Shown here piece by piece: positions 14,626 through 29,600 of a stretch of 43,967 bases of DNA. The notes below the pieces were generated by a model, which was not told the DNA's origin, made no database searches, and saw only the letters and a program-made list of their open reading frames with translations. The stretch lies in contig JAIXRJ010000050.1 of assembly GCA_027485235.1 (NCBI GenBank), positions 1 to 43,967 of the forward strand, given 5' to 3'. Each line of letters starts with the position of its first letter. Position 1 is the first letter of the stretch. Source of the DNA: Comamonadaceae bacterium (GTDB lineage: Bacteria; Pseudomonadota; Gammaproteobacteria; Burkholderiales; Burkholderiaceae_C). Made by a program: the position numbers and the translations under genes.

Positions 14626-17600
14626 ATGGCCAAGCAATACAAAGTTCTCGTCAATACCGCCAAAGAAGTCGACAACTTCGTCCTGGATGTCCCCCAGCCC
14701 AAAGGCGGCAAGGTGGAACCTTTGCGCATCCCTGCCAAGCTTGGACACAAATACCAATTGCAAGAAACCAGCAGCGCGGCTGACAAGCCCCGTGCGCCGG
14801 ACTATGTGAAGACACGCCGAGTGGGCAAAGACCTTCACGTTGTGTTTGAAGGCGACAGAGAAGCCAGTCTCATCATCGAGGGCTACTACGATGTCGCCAC
14901 CGATGCCGCCAATTCGCTCATCGGTCAGGCAGAAAACGGCAGCTTCTACGATTACATCCCCGAAGATCCTCAAATGGATGGCTTGGTGGCGAATTTGCGT
15001 GATGGCGGCGAGGCCATCAACATTGCCTTGGGTGGCTCGGAAGTGCAGGGTGCGGGTGCTGAGATCGGTTTGCTTGCCGCGACACCCTTTTTGGGGGTTT
15101 TGGGTTTGGTCGGGGCGGGCGCTGCCGCTGTGGTGGCTGCCAACGCCGGTGGCACCACCACCACCACGCCGACAGGTCGACTCGCTCCTGTCGCCCCCAA
15201 CGACAGCAGTGCCTTGGGTGACAACCTCACCAACGACAACACCCCCACCATCACGGGCGCGGTGCCAGTGGGCAGCACCGCCACCATGACTTTGAATGGC
15301 AAGACCTACCCCGTCACCGTCAACACCGATGGCACTTACAGCTTCACCATCCCCGATGCTGACAAATTGCCCGATGGCACTTACACCCCTCGCTTGAACG
15401 TCATCAGCGGCGGCACCACCACCAGCACCGACGTCACGCCTTTCACGATTGACACCGTCACCAACGTTGCCATCACCAACCCCGGCACGAGTGGCACCAC
15501 CAACCCCATCTCTGGCACCGCCGAAGCAGGCGATGTGGTCCTCCTCAAAGATCCCTCGGGCAGCACCTTGAGCAGCACCACGGCCAACAGTGCCGGTCAA
15601 TGGACCTTTACGCCCACGGCCAATGTGTCCTCCGGCAGTGTCTCGGCCACGGCCACCGACCCAGCAGGCAACGTGGCCACGGCCAACGGCAACAACAACT
15701 CCACGGACTCCACAGCCCCCACCGTGGTGGTCACTTCGGACAAAACCAGTCTGAGCAGCACCCAAACGGCTGCGATCACCTTCACCCTGAGCGAGTCCAG
15801 CACCGACTTCACTGCGGCTGACGTGACCGTCACAGGCGGGGCTTTGTCCAATTTCACAGGCAGCGGCACCTCGTACAGTGCCACCTTCACCCCCACAGCC
15901 GGTGCCACCAGCGCGGCTTTGTTGGTGGACTCCAACAAGTTCTCCGACGCTGCAGGCAACTTCAACAAAGACGGCGCTGAAGCCAACAACTCGGTGTCCA
16001 TGAGCATCAGCAACACGCCTGCTGACACCACACCGCCGACCATTTCTGTCAGCACCGACAAAACCAGCCTGGCTAGCAACCAGACGGCCAACATCACCTT
16101 CACCCTGAGCGAGTCCAGCACCGACTTCACCGCTGCAGACGTGACTGTCATTGGCGGTACCCTCTCCAACTTCACTGGCAGCGGCACGTCCTACACGGCC
16201 ACTTTCACCCCCACAGCCGGCGCCACCAGCGCCGCTTTGTTGGTGGCCTCTGACAAGTTCTCGGACGCCGCAGGCAATCTGAACAAAGACGGTGCGGATA
16301 CAAACAACACCGTGTCGATGAGCATCAGCAACACGCCGGTTGACATCACCGCACCGACCATCTCGGTCAGTACTGACAAGGCTTCCTTGTCGAGTAACCA
16401 AACGGCCACCATCACCTTCACCCTGAGCGAGTCCAGCACCGACTTCACAGTTTCTGACGTGACTGTCATTGGCGGCACATTGAGCAACTTCACTGGCAGC
16501 GGTACTTCTTACAGTGCCACCTTCACCCCCACAGCCGGCGCCACCAGCGCCGTGCTGACTGTCGCCTCTGACAAGTTCTCGGACACCGCAGGCAATCTGA
16601 ACAAAGACGGTGCGGATACAAACAACACCGTGTCGATGAGCATCAGCAACACGCCGTCTGACACCACACCTCCGACCATTTCTGTCAGCACCGACAAAAC
16701 CAGCCTGGCCAGCAACCAGACGGCCACCATCACCTTCACCCTGAGCGAGTCGAGCACTGACTTCACCGCTGCAGACGTGACTGTCATTGGCGGCGCATTG
16801 AGCAACTTCACTGGCAGCGGTACTTCTTACAGTGCCACCTTCACCCCCACAGCCGGCGCCACCAGCGCCGCGTTGACTGTCGCCTCTGACAAGTTCTCGG
16901 ACGCCGCAGGCAATCTGAACAAAGATGGTGCGGATACAAACAACACCGTGTCGATGAGCATCAGCAACACGCCGGTTGACACCACTGCGCCCACCATCTC
17001 GGTGAGCTCTGACAAAACCAGCCTGGCCAGCAACCAGACGGCCACCATCACCTTCAACCTGAGCGAGTCGAGCACTGACTTCACCGCTGCAGACGTGACC
17101 GTGATTGGCGGCACGCTCTCTAACTTCTCCGGCAGCGGCACGTCCTACACGGCCACCTTCACGCCCAACGCCAACGCGAGCAGCGCTGCTTTGACAGTCG
17201 CCTCTGACAAGTTCTCGGACGCCGCAGGCAATCTGAACAAAGACGGTGCGGATACAAACAACACCGTGTCGATGAGCATCAGCAACACGCCGGCTGACAC
17301 CACACCTCCGACCATCGCGGTCAGCGCAGACAAAACCAGCCTGGCCAGCAACCAGACGGCCACCATCACCTTCAACCTCAGTGAGTCGAGTGTGAACTTT
17401 GCCGCTTCCGATGTGACCGTGATCGGCGGCGCATTGAGCAACTTCACTGGCAGTGGCACGTCTTACACCGCCACCTTCACACCCAACGAAAATGCCACCA
17501 GCGCCGCCGTGATTGTGGCGTCTGACCGCTTCACCGATGCCGCAGGCAACCTCAACAAAGACGGCGCAGACCTCAACAACACGGTCTCGCTGAGCATCGA

Positions 17601-20600
17601 CAAAGTCCCCCCTGCAGCGACCACCGGCAAGCTCTCAGCTGTCGCGCCCAATGACAGCGGCACACTGGGTGACAACACCACCAACGACACCACCCCCACC
17701 ATCACGGGCACTGTGCCTGCGGGCAGCACCGCCACCATCACCCTCAACGGCAAGAACTACCCCATCACCGTCAACGCTGATGGCACTTACAGCTTTACCA
17801 TCCCTGACGCTGACAAGTTGCCCGATGGCACCTACACACCCAAGCTGAACGTCACCACCAACGGCACCACCACCAGCACCGACGTCACGCCTTTCACGAT
17901 TGACACCGTCACCAACGTCGCCATCAGCACCCCCGGTACAGGTGGCACCACCAACCCCATCTCCGGCACCTCCGAAGCGGGTGACATCGTGGTCCTCAAA
18001 GACAATGCGGGCAACGTCCTGGGAAGCACAACGGCCAACAGCAATGGCCAGTGGTCATTCACCCCCACCAGCGCTGTGCCCACGGGTGACGTTCAGGCCA
18101 TGGCCACAGACACGGCAGGCAACACGGCCAATGCCACGGGCAAAAACGCCGCCACACTCAAAACGGCACTGACCATCGACCCGGTCTTCAGCGACAACAT
18201 CGTCACGACCACCGAAGGTGCAGCCTTCAGCTACAACGTCACCGGCAAGGTCACTGGCACCTTCGCTGCTGGCGACATCGTCACCTTGGTCTTGAACGGC
18301 AAGAATTACACCGCCGTGGTGGGCACAGACGGCTCCTACAGCGCGCCTGTCGCCATGGCCGACCTCAAGGCCGACAGTGACACCAAGATCGAAGGCACCG
18401 TCACCGGTACCAGTGGCAGCTTGGCCACCGCCGCGCAAGACTACGTGGTGGAGACCACCGCCAACGCTGGCACACAAACGGCGCTCAGCATCGACCCTGT
18501 CACCGCAGACAACATCTTGGGCAGCACCGAGAGCACCGGCAACATCCCTGTCACGGGCAAAGTGACCGGCAAGTTCTCTGCTGGCGACACCCTCACTTTG
18601 ACCGTCAACGGCAAGACCTTCACCGGGACCGTGGCGGCCAACGGCACTTACAGCGTGAACGTGCCCGCGGCTGACCTGTTGGCCGACAGCGACACCAAGA
18701 TCGATGCGACGATCACGGGCAATGGCGGCACGGCGGCCACTGCAGTGCAAGACTACGGTGTGGACCCCAACATCAACCCTGCACCTGCCACCCTCAAGAC
18801 CGCGCTCACGATCAACCCGATCACTGGCGACAACATCGTCAACACCACCGAGGGCGCGGCCACCAGCTTGATCGTCACCGGTAAGGTCACCGGCACCTTT
18901 GTGGGTGGCGACACCGTCACCTTGGTCTTGAACGGCAAGAATTACACCGCTGTGGTCGGTGCAGACGGCAGCTACAGCACAGCCGTCTCCATGGCCGACC
19001 TCAAGGCCGACAGCGACACCAAGATCGAAGGCACCGTCACCGCCACCAATGGCAGCTTGGCCACCGCAGCGCAAGACTACGTGGTCGAGACCACCGCCAA
19101 CGCTGGCACCCAAACGGCGCTCAGCATCAACCCCGTGACGGCAGACAACATTCTGGGCAGCACCGAGAGCACCGGCAACATCCCCGTCACGGGCAAAGTG
19201 ACTGGCAAATTCTCTGCGGGCGACACCGTGACACTGGTGGTCAACGGCAAGAACTTCACCGGCAGCGCAGCAGCCGACGGCAGCTACAGCATCAATGTGC
19301 CTGCATCTGACTTGCTGGCCGATTCCGACACCCAAGTGGATGGCTCGGTCACTGGCACTGGCGGCGCCAAAGCCACGGCCGTTCAAGACTACGGTGTGGA
19401 TGCCAACATCAATCCAGCAGACACCACAGCACCCACCATCGTGGTGGCGCGCAGCGGCACGGCCAGCCCCTTGACCGGTTCAGAAAACATCACCTTCACA
19501 CTCAGCGAAGCCAGCACCAACTTTGCCTTGAGTGACATCGACGTGAGCGGTGGCACCCTCAGCAACTTTGCACCCGTACCCACCAGCGGCACAGCGGGCG
19601 CGGGTTTCACCCAATACACCGCCACGTTCAAGCCCAACAGCGGCTCGGGCACAGCGACCATCGGCGTGGCCTCGGGCAAGTTCGCGGACAACGCGGGCAA
19701 CGTCAACCATGACACTTACCAAAGCGGCATTGCTGGCACGGTGCAAGAGAGCAACAACAGCACTTCGATCACGTTCAACACCGGCAACGCGGACACCACA
19801 CCGCCGACCATCATCGTGGCACGCGCAGGTACAGGCACGCTCAACACCGGCGGCACCGAAACGATCACTTTCACCGTCAGCGAAAACACCTTCTTGGCGG
19901 CATCTGACGTGGTCGTCACCGGTGGTGCCTTGAGTAACTTTGAGCCCGTGATCAGCTCGGGTGACTGGAACACTGGTTTTACCCAGTACACCGCCACCTT
20001 CACCCCCACCGTCAACGCACAAGGCACGGCCACCATTGGCGTGGCCAACGGCAAGTTTGCCGATGGGGCAGGCAACATCAACGTGGACACCTTCCAAAGC
20101 GGTGTCAGTGGCACGGTGCAAGAGGCCAACAACCAGGTGAGCATTGGCTTCAACACCACAGCCGCTGACACCACAGCACCGACGGTAGCAGTCACCCGTG
20201 CAGGCGCGGGCACCGTCACCACCACGGGCGAAACGGTGTACTTCACACTCAGCGAGGCCAGCACCAACTTCACCGCCAGCGATATAGATGTGACAGGCGG
20301 CACTGTCAGCGGCTTTGCCCCTGTACCGTCTTCGGGCAACAGCACCACAGGCTTCAAACAATTCACGGCCACCTTCACACCCGCCACTGGCGCAGGCGTG
20401 GCCACCGTGGGTGTCAAATCGGGCCAATTCAGCGATGCCGCAGGCAACAACAACACCGACACCTATGTCAGTCCCGCCCCAAGCGGCGCAGCGCAGCAGG
20501 CGGACAACCAGGTGAGCCTGGACTACAACACCGGCTCCAGCGACACCAACGCACCCACCGTGGCCGTGACCCGCAGTGGCAACGCCGTCTTGTTGGCCAA

Positions 20601-23600
20601 CGGCACCGAGACCATCACTTTTGTGTTGAGCGAAGCCAGCACCGACTTCAGCTCGGCAGATATCAGCGTCACGGGTGGCACCCTGAGTAACTTCCAAGGC
20701 AGCGGCACCACTTACACCGCCACCTTCACACCCACAGCCAATGCACTCGATACCGGCGTCATTGGCCTGACCAGCGGCAAGTTCAGCGACGCGGCGGGCA
20801 ACAGCAACAAAGACACCTTCCTGCCGGGTGTTGTGGGCTCGACACAAGAGGCCAACAACAGCGTAGCCATCGGCTACAACACCGTGCCAGCCAGTGCACC
20901 GACAGTGAGCGCAGACACGGTCAGCGCCACTGAAGCGGGTGGCACCAGCAACGGCACCACCTTTGTCGACCCCACAGGCAATGTGCTGAGCAACGACACG
21001 GCCGTCACAGCCGTGCTGCAGGTGCAAGACATCAAGGCCGGCACAGGCGCAGGCACTGCAACTGCCGTGAATGCCAACAGCACCAGCACCAGCAGCGGCA
21101 CCACCGTCAACGGCACCTTCGGCACCTTGGTCATTGGCGCCGACGGCAGCTACAAATACACGCCCAACAACGCCAACACCAACGTGCAAGCGCTGCGCAC
21201 CAGCACCGACACCGTCACCGACGTGTTCACCTACACCGTCAAGGACGGCAACGGCAAGACCTCCAGCACCACCTTGACGGCCACCATCAGCGGCAGTAAC
21301 GACGCGCCTGTGGTCAACGTGCAGCAAAGCGACCAAACAGCCACCATCGGTACAGCATTCAATTACAGCGTGCCTATTTTGGGCGTACCGGCCACCTTCA
21401 CCGACGTGGACTCTGGCGACAGCCTGACTTACACCGCCACCTTGGAAGGCGGCGGCGCACTGCCCAGCTGGCTGAGCTTTGACGCATCGACCAAGACCTT
21501 CAGCGGCACGCCCCCATCGGGCACCACTGTGGGCACCTTGAATGTCACCGTCACCGCCACCGACAAAGGCACCCTGAGCGCCAGCGACACCTTCAGCATC
21601 TCGGTGGGCAACAACAACGCGCCCACGCTGTCGACCATCACCGCGCTCAGCGCAGTGACAGAAGCGACCAATGCCACCGCGCAAAAGCTCGGCTCGCTGA
21701 CAGGCACACTGAGCGTCAACGACGTGGACAATGGCAACACCGTCACCGCCTCGACCACAGCGGCCAGCGCCGTTTACTCCGGGGGCGCCACACTGCCCAG
21801 CGGCGTGGACGTCAGCGCCCTGATCGCCAGCAGCGCCTTGACCTTTGGCGCAGGCGTGACCCCCAACGGCACAGCCGGCAGCATCAACTGGACCTACAAC
21901 CCCAACGCTGCCAACCTCGACTGGCTGCCCAAGGGCCAAACCCTGACACTGACCTACCCCGTCACCGTGAGCGACGGCCAAGGCGGCACGGCCAAACAAA
22001 ACCTGGTGATCACCGTCACCGGCACCAACGACGCGCCCACGGCCAGCGCCATCAGCCAATCGTTCAACAAAGGCGCGGCCCAAAGCACCATCCATTTGCT
22101 GAACAACGCCGCCGATGCGGACCAAGGCGAGACGGCCACCCTCAAAGTGGACAGCAGCTTCACCCCCACCTTTGTGGTCACCACCGACTCCAACAACGGC
22201 ACGGCCCAAGCCAGCAGCACCACCGTGCCTGCGGGCGTGATCTTGGATGCGGCCGCAGGCACGCTCAAGATCGATCCGAGCAACAGCACCATCAGCACCG
22301 GTTTGGCCTCTGGCCAAAAGCAAACCATCGTGGCGAGCTACAAAATCATTGACGCACAAGGCGCCACGGTGGACACCACAGCCACCCTCGTGATCAATGG
22401 CTCGGGCGGCAACGACCCCGTGGCCAGCAACGACACCGCCACCGCCACAGAAGCCGGTGGCAGCGCCAACGGCACCGCAGGCACCAACCCCACGGGCAAC
22501 GTGTTGACCAACGACGCTGTTGTTGTGGGCACCAAGTCACTGCAAGACGTCAAACTGTCCAGCGCCAGCACAGCCACCGCCGTGACCGCAGGCAGCACCA
22601 GTGCCAGCAGCGCCACCACCGTCACCGGCAGCTTCGGCTCCCTGGTCATTGGTGCCAACGGCTCGTACACCTACAACGTGGACAACAGCAACAGCACCGT
22701 GCAGGCCCTGCGCACCAGCAGCAACACATTGACGGACAACTTCACCTACACCCTCAAAGACGGTCAAGGTGGCACCAGCACGGCCACCCTGGCGGTGACG
22801 GTGCAAGGCGCCAACGACGCGCCAGTGGCCGTGGCCGATACCGCCACCGCCAAAGAGGCCGGTGGCAGCGCCAACGGCACCGCAGGCACCGACCCGACCG
22901 GCAACGTTCTGAACAACGACACCGATGTCGACAAGGACGACACCAAAGTCGTGCAAGACGCCAAAGCGGGCAACACCGGCTCGGTGGTCACCGTCAGCAG
23001 CGGCTCCACCAGCACCAGCAGCGCCGCCACCATCACCGGCACCTTTGGTGCGCTCAAACTGGGTGCAGACGGCAGCTACAGCTACGTGGTGGACAACGCC
23101 AACACCACCGTGCAAGCGCTCAAGAGCAGCACCGACACCGTGACAGACACCTTCACCTACACGGTCAAAGACGCCGCTGGCGCCACCAGCAGCAACACCA
23201 TCACCGTCACGGTGCAAGGGGCCAACGACGCGCCCGCCGTGGCCACCGCCACCAGCCCCAGCAGCACGCAAACCAACTTGCAAGCCTTCAACTTCGGCAC
23301 CGCCTTCAGCTTGGCCGACGTGGATGTGGGCACCGGCACCATGACGCTCACGCTCAGCTCCAACGTGAACGACGGCCGCATCACGGTCACCCCCGGCACC
23401 AGCGGCGCCACCATCACCAGTGGTAACGGCAGCAACAGCGTGGTCATCAGCGGCACCTTGGCCCAGTTGCAAGCGCTCACTGGCACGGCCAGCAACTTCA
23501 GCTTCGTGGACAGCGCCAGCCAAACGGCCAAACGCGACGTCACCATCAGCGCCTTGCTCAACGACAACGGCAACCAAGGCGGCACCAGTGCCAACGCACT

Positions 23601-26600
23601 GACCGGCAGCCACAGCTTCACCGTCAGCATGGCTGCAGACCCCAACGCCAGCGCCAAGATCGACATCACCGCCATCAGCACCGACACTGGCGTGAGCACG
23701 ACAGACTACATCACTTTCGACAACACCTTGGTGTACAGCGGCACCGTGTCCAGCTTCACCAACAACGGCGACAAGGTCAAACTCGAACTGCTCGACAGCA
23801 CGGGCACCGTGGTCGCCAGCACGACCGTCACGCCCACCTTGAGCGGCAGCAATGGCACCTGGATCTGGAACGACCCGGTCATTGCCGCCAGCAGCACCCG
23901 TGCCGACGGCATCTACACCCTGCGCGCGACCATCGTAGATCCGCAGGGCGACCGTGTGGCGCCTGCCACCACCGTGGGCAGCAACACCGGCACACAAGAT
24001 GTGCAGGCCGTTGAGATCGACACCAACACGCCCAACGTGGACCCCAACAAAGATGCCACGATTGACATCGTGCGCATTGATGACGCATTGAGCAGCACCA
24101 CAGCGGCCACCGGCTCCAAAGACACCGGCGCGAGCAGCACCGACTTTGTGACCAGCGACGGCACGCTCAAGTACTTTGGCACCTTGACCGGGTTTGATGG
24201 CACCAAAAACGATCTGGTCAAGCTGGACTTCAAAGACAGCACAGGCGCAGTGCTGCGTTCGGTGTTTGTGGCGCCCACGCTGGACACGGCCACCAACAGC
24301 TTTGTGTGGACCTGGGACGACACGGCCAACACCTTGGCCAGTGGCAACTACACCCTGGTGGCCACCATCGTGGACCAAGCGGGCAACGTGGTGAACACCA
24401 AGCTACCGTTCAACGGCACCAATGGCGGGACCGACAGCCAGCTGATCGTGATTGACAGCGCAGTGCCCACCCAAACGGTGACCTTCTCCAGCATGACCAA
24501 AGACACGGGTACCAGCACGGTCACCACCAGCAACACCAGCGCCAACGCCAACTGGACAACCGCCGACGCGAGCGCAGGCCGTTTGGTGTCGGGCTCGATC
24601 AGTGCCAAGCTGGGCAGCAATGAGGTGGTGGAAGTGTTTGCCAACGATGGCAACGGCGCGGTCAAGATTGGCAATGCGGTGGTCAATGGCACACATTGGG
24701 AGATCACCGACACACTCAACCATGTGGTGGCCAATGCCAGCTCGGGCGCATGGAGCTATTCCGCCAAAGTGTCCAACTTGGTGGGCTCGGGCACGACCAA
24801 GACCCAAACCGTGCTGATCGACACCGCAGAAGACGCGCCGGTCATCACCGCGATTGTGGACACGGCAAACACCACGGTGGCCAGCAACACCTCGACTTCC
24901 GGTTCAACCACCAACGGCCTGAGCAAGGTCAGTGGTACGGGCACGGTGGGCTCCACCATTTACCTGTACGACAACAGCCAGACCAACTTGGTCGGTTCGA
25001 CCACAGTGGACAACCAAGGCAAATGGACGGTGAATTTGTCCAATTTGGCTGGGGGCAGCAACACCTTTGCCGCCGTGTCTTTGGACAATGTGGGCAACCC
25101 CAGTGTGTTCTCCAACCTGGTCACGGCCACTTCGGCCGCAGCGAATGGCCTGGCCAATGGTGACTTCTCCTCGGGCAACACGGGCTTTACAACAACTTTG
25201 ACTGAAATTGCTGCTAATGGCGGTCAACCCGTGCAATTCGCCGAAAAGAGTGTTTACAAAGTTCAAGACATCAGCCTTGTGAATGTTGCTAATGTCATCA
25301 CCAACGCCAATGTCACCACTTCTGAAACGGCCAGTGGCACTTACGCCAACGGCACTTGGTCTACCAAGTTCAAATCGACGACCAGCGCTAGTACAGCAGG
25401 TGGTCTCGGTGGTAGCAACCCAGATGGCGCTTTCCAGGGAAAGTTGCTCACGGGTCAGGCTTCCACAACTGGTGGTGAAGCCACACTGTGGAAAACATCG
25501 ACTTCTGTCGTGGCAGGTAAGACCTATACCTTTACCTTGGATTATTTTCAATCTACTTTCTTATTGGGTTCTACGGCCGTCTCAGGCGAACACAATATGC
25601 GCTTGGTGATGGATGGTCAAAACATTGATTTCACCAAATCCGGTGCAATGGGTGAAGCAGGCCATTTGACGGTCACCTACACCGCCACCGAAACCAAAAC
25701 CATCGCATTGGCTCTGACCGCGAACCCCCGCAATACCGATGGCAGCGGCGGTGACTTCATGCTGGACAACTTCAGCTTTGCACAGAATTTGCCGTCCAAC
25801 GACAACACCTTGGTGGCGGGCAAGGTATTTGGTGGTGCCACGGTCAATGCCGACGGCACATTGGCCTACAGCGATGGCGCCCTCACGGCCCTGTCGGGTG
25901 ACGACGTGATCTCGGTGACCGATGCCCAATTGCAGGCCAAACTGAAGCTCGGCGGCTACATCGATGGCGACGCGGGTGTGGACACCTTGAAATTGGCCGC
26001 CAGCACGGTGATCGATTTAGGTCAGTGGGTCGGCAACCAAACGGTCAAGCCCATCCAGGAAGTTGAAATCTTCCAGCTGCAAGGCAGCTCGACGCTGAGC
26101 ATCTCGGCCAACGATGTCTTGAGCTTGGGCGGCAGCAATGCATCGACCATGAGTGGGTTCAGCTTCAGCTCGACCACCGGCGGATCGGGCGCAAGCTTCA
26201 GCAGCGCAGGCAAGGTGCAGTTTGTGGTCAAAGGCACCAGCACCGACAAGGTGAATCTGTTGGCTTTGCAATTTGACGGTGTGCTCGACAGCGCGGGCGA
26301 ATTGGGCAACACAGGCTTGGCAGGGCAGTGGACCGACATCGGCGCGACCACCATTGGCGGTGTCACTTACCAGGTCTTTAACCACAGCACCACACAAGCG
26401 CAGATCTTGGTGAGCAATGCAGTGGTCAATGTGCCCACCAGCCCGCTGATCAACATCACCGCCATCAGCGCCGACACCGGCGTGAGCACCAGCGACTACA
26501 TCACCAGCGACAACTCCTTGGTGTACAGCGGCACTGTCTCCAACTTCAGCAGCACCGGGGACAAGGTCAAACTTGAACTCCTCAACAGCACGGGCACCGT

Positions 26601-29600
26601 GCTCGCCAGCACCACCGTGACGCCAGTCTTGAGCGGCAGCAACGGCACCTGGACCTGGAATGACCCGGTCATTGCCGCCAGCAGCACCCGAGCCGACGGT
26701 GATTACACACTGCGTGCGACCGTGGTGGACGCGCAGGGCAACCGTGTGGCCCCCGCCACTGCAGTGGGCAGCAACACCGGTACCCAAGATGTGCAGACGA
26801 TCACCATCGACACCAACTCGCCCAATGTGGACCCCAACAAAGATGCCACGATCGACATCGTGCGCATTGACGATGGCCTGAGCACCACCGCCAGCACCGG
26901 CTCCAAAGACACGGGTGCCAGCAGCACCGACTTTGTGACCAGCGACGGCACGCTCAAATACTTTGGCACTTTGACCGGCTTTGACAACACCAATGGCGAT
27001 GTGGTCAAGCTCGACTTCAAAGACAGCACAGGCGCAGTGTTGCGCTCGGTGTTGGTGACACCCACGCTGGACAACGCCACCAACCGTTTTGTTTGGTCAT
27101 GGGACGATACAGCCAACTCCTTGGCCAATGGCAACTACACCTTGGTGGCCACCATCATTGACCAAGCGGGCAATCTGGTGAACACCAAAGTGCCAGTGAA
27201 CGGCACCAACGGCGGCACCGACAGCCAGTTGATCGTGATCGACAGCGTGTTGCCCACGCAAACGGTGACCTTCTCCAGCATGACCAAGGACAGCGGCATC
27301 AGCACGGTCACCAGCACCAACAGCAGCGCCAATGCCAACTGGACAACCGCCGATGCGAGCGCAGGCCGTTTGGTGTCGGGCTCGATCAGCGCCAAGCTGG
27401 GTGCCAACGATGTGGTGGAAGTGTTTGCCAACGATGGCAACGGCGCGGTCAAGATTGGCAATGCGGTGGTCAATGGCACACATTGGGAGATCACCGACAC
27501 ACTCAACCATCTGGAAGCCAACGTGGCGTCCGGAGCATGGGTTTATTCCGCCAAAGTCTCCAACTTGATTGGCTCGGGCACGACCAAGAACCAAACCGTG
27601 CTGGTCGATTATGTGGAAGACGCACCCGTCATCACCACGGTCACCGATGGCACCAATGCCAGTTTGGCCAGCAATGCGACCACCAATTCGCCATTGAAAA
27701 CCATTTCTGGAACAGGCAATCCCGGAGACATCCTGTTTTTGGTGGAAAACACCTCGCAGTCGGTGGTGGGATCTTCCACGGTAGACGGCACAGGGAAATG
27801 GACCGTCAACATGCCCGGCACTGCCCCTGGGGGTGCCAATTCGTATGCCGCTTACCAAATTGACTCCAATGGCAACCAAAGCGTGTTGTCCAACGTTTGG
27901 CAGATCAATCAAAACATCCCGATTGACGATGGGTTCAATGGTTCCTTTGGCACCAGTTACATCAATGACACGGTGATTTCGGGCATGACCAAAGTGAAAG
28001 GCACACCCGATTTGCACACGGTTGGTGGGGCCAACATTCCGGGCAACACGATTGCCAGCCCGGATGGTGGGGCGTTTTACTCAGCCGTAGGCACTATTTT
28101 TGCGGGTGATCCAGCTGCAGGATTCATCAACGAACAATCCTCGTTCAAGTTGAACAATCTGGTGGTGGGTAAAACCTATGCCATGGACTTTTTCCAATCG
28201 GTCATTGGTTGGGATAGCGGTGGTTTGCTTTGGAATGGCGCTGGTAATTTTGAGTTCTACAACGGCACCACCTTGCTGGGCTCTTCCACCGAAATGGCCG
28301 CCATTGGTGTGATCGGAAGCAACAAATGGACGGCGGACACCGTCAAGTTCACGGCCTCGGCACAGACGATGGACATCACGATTGTCGTGAAGTCAAAAAG
28401 TGGCTCCTCCGGCATAGCCACGCGACTGGGTTTGGATGGATTCTCGGTCACACTGAATGACACCGCGAGCAATGCTGACAGCACGCTCAAAGAAGGCAAT
28501 CATGTGGGCAATGCGACGGCGAATGCAGACACTTTGAACTTTTTGGAAGGTGGCCTGGATGGCTTGGCAGGCGATGATGTGATCACCGCCACCAGTGCCA
28601 CCTTGCCCGCCAAATTGAATGCGGGCGCCTACATTGACGGCGGCGCAGGTTTGGACACGCTGAAATTGGCCGTGGGCACCGTGCTCGATTTGGACCAGCT
28701 GACACGCAATCAAACGGTCAAGACCATCAAGGAAGTGGAGATATTCCAGCTGCAAGGCGGTTCCACGTTGTCATTGACGGCCAACGATGTGTTGAGCTTG
28801 GGGGGCAGCAACGTCACCACGATGAACAGCTTCACCTTCGGCTCAACCACCTCGGGCAGTGGAACGGGTTTTGACAGCACGGGCAAGGTGCAGTTTGTCG
28901 TCAAGGGCAGCAGCACCGATACGGTGAAGCTGAACGCCCTGCAGATCGATGGTGTTTTGAACGCCGCAGGTGAGTCCGGCAACACTGGGCTGGCAGGCAG
29001 CTGGACGGACATCGGTTTGGTGAAAATCGGTGGGGTCAACTACCAGGTGTTCAACCACAGCACCACACAAGCGCAGGTATTGGTCAGCAATGCGACCGTG
29101 GAGCTGCCGACCAATTCTCAGACGGTAGCGATCACATCGGCTGTGATCAGTGGGACCAGCTTTGTTCAAGAGTTTGACGGTACCCAAGCAGGTGCCGCTA
29201 ACACAAAATTGACCACCAGCGACGGATTCTGGACTGTGAGCGCCACCGGGAAAGATGGTGCGGCGCTTAACTCTGCCCGTGGTCATGTCTGGACTGGAGC
29301 AAATTGGTCTGCTCTACCTGGTAATGATCTGCAACTTGGCGATCAAGCAACACAGACCACTCAAGGCGGTCGCCGTGAAAATACTTTCAAATCCAATACG
29401 GGTCCATTTGACTTCATTGAGTTCCATTACACCGACACGAATTTCAACACCGATTTGTGGATCAATTTCTACGATGCCACTGGGAAGTTGATTGACCGTA
29501 CTACATTTGAGCCGGCCATCAACCGTCTTGACAACGTATACAGCTACAACATCAAAAATGGGGCGCTGGCCACCTCGTTCATGATCGACTTGAGCACCGA

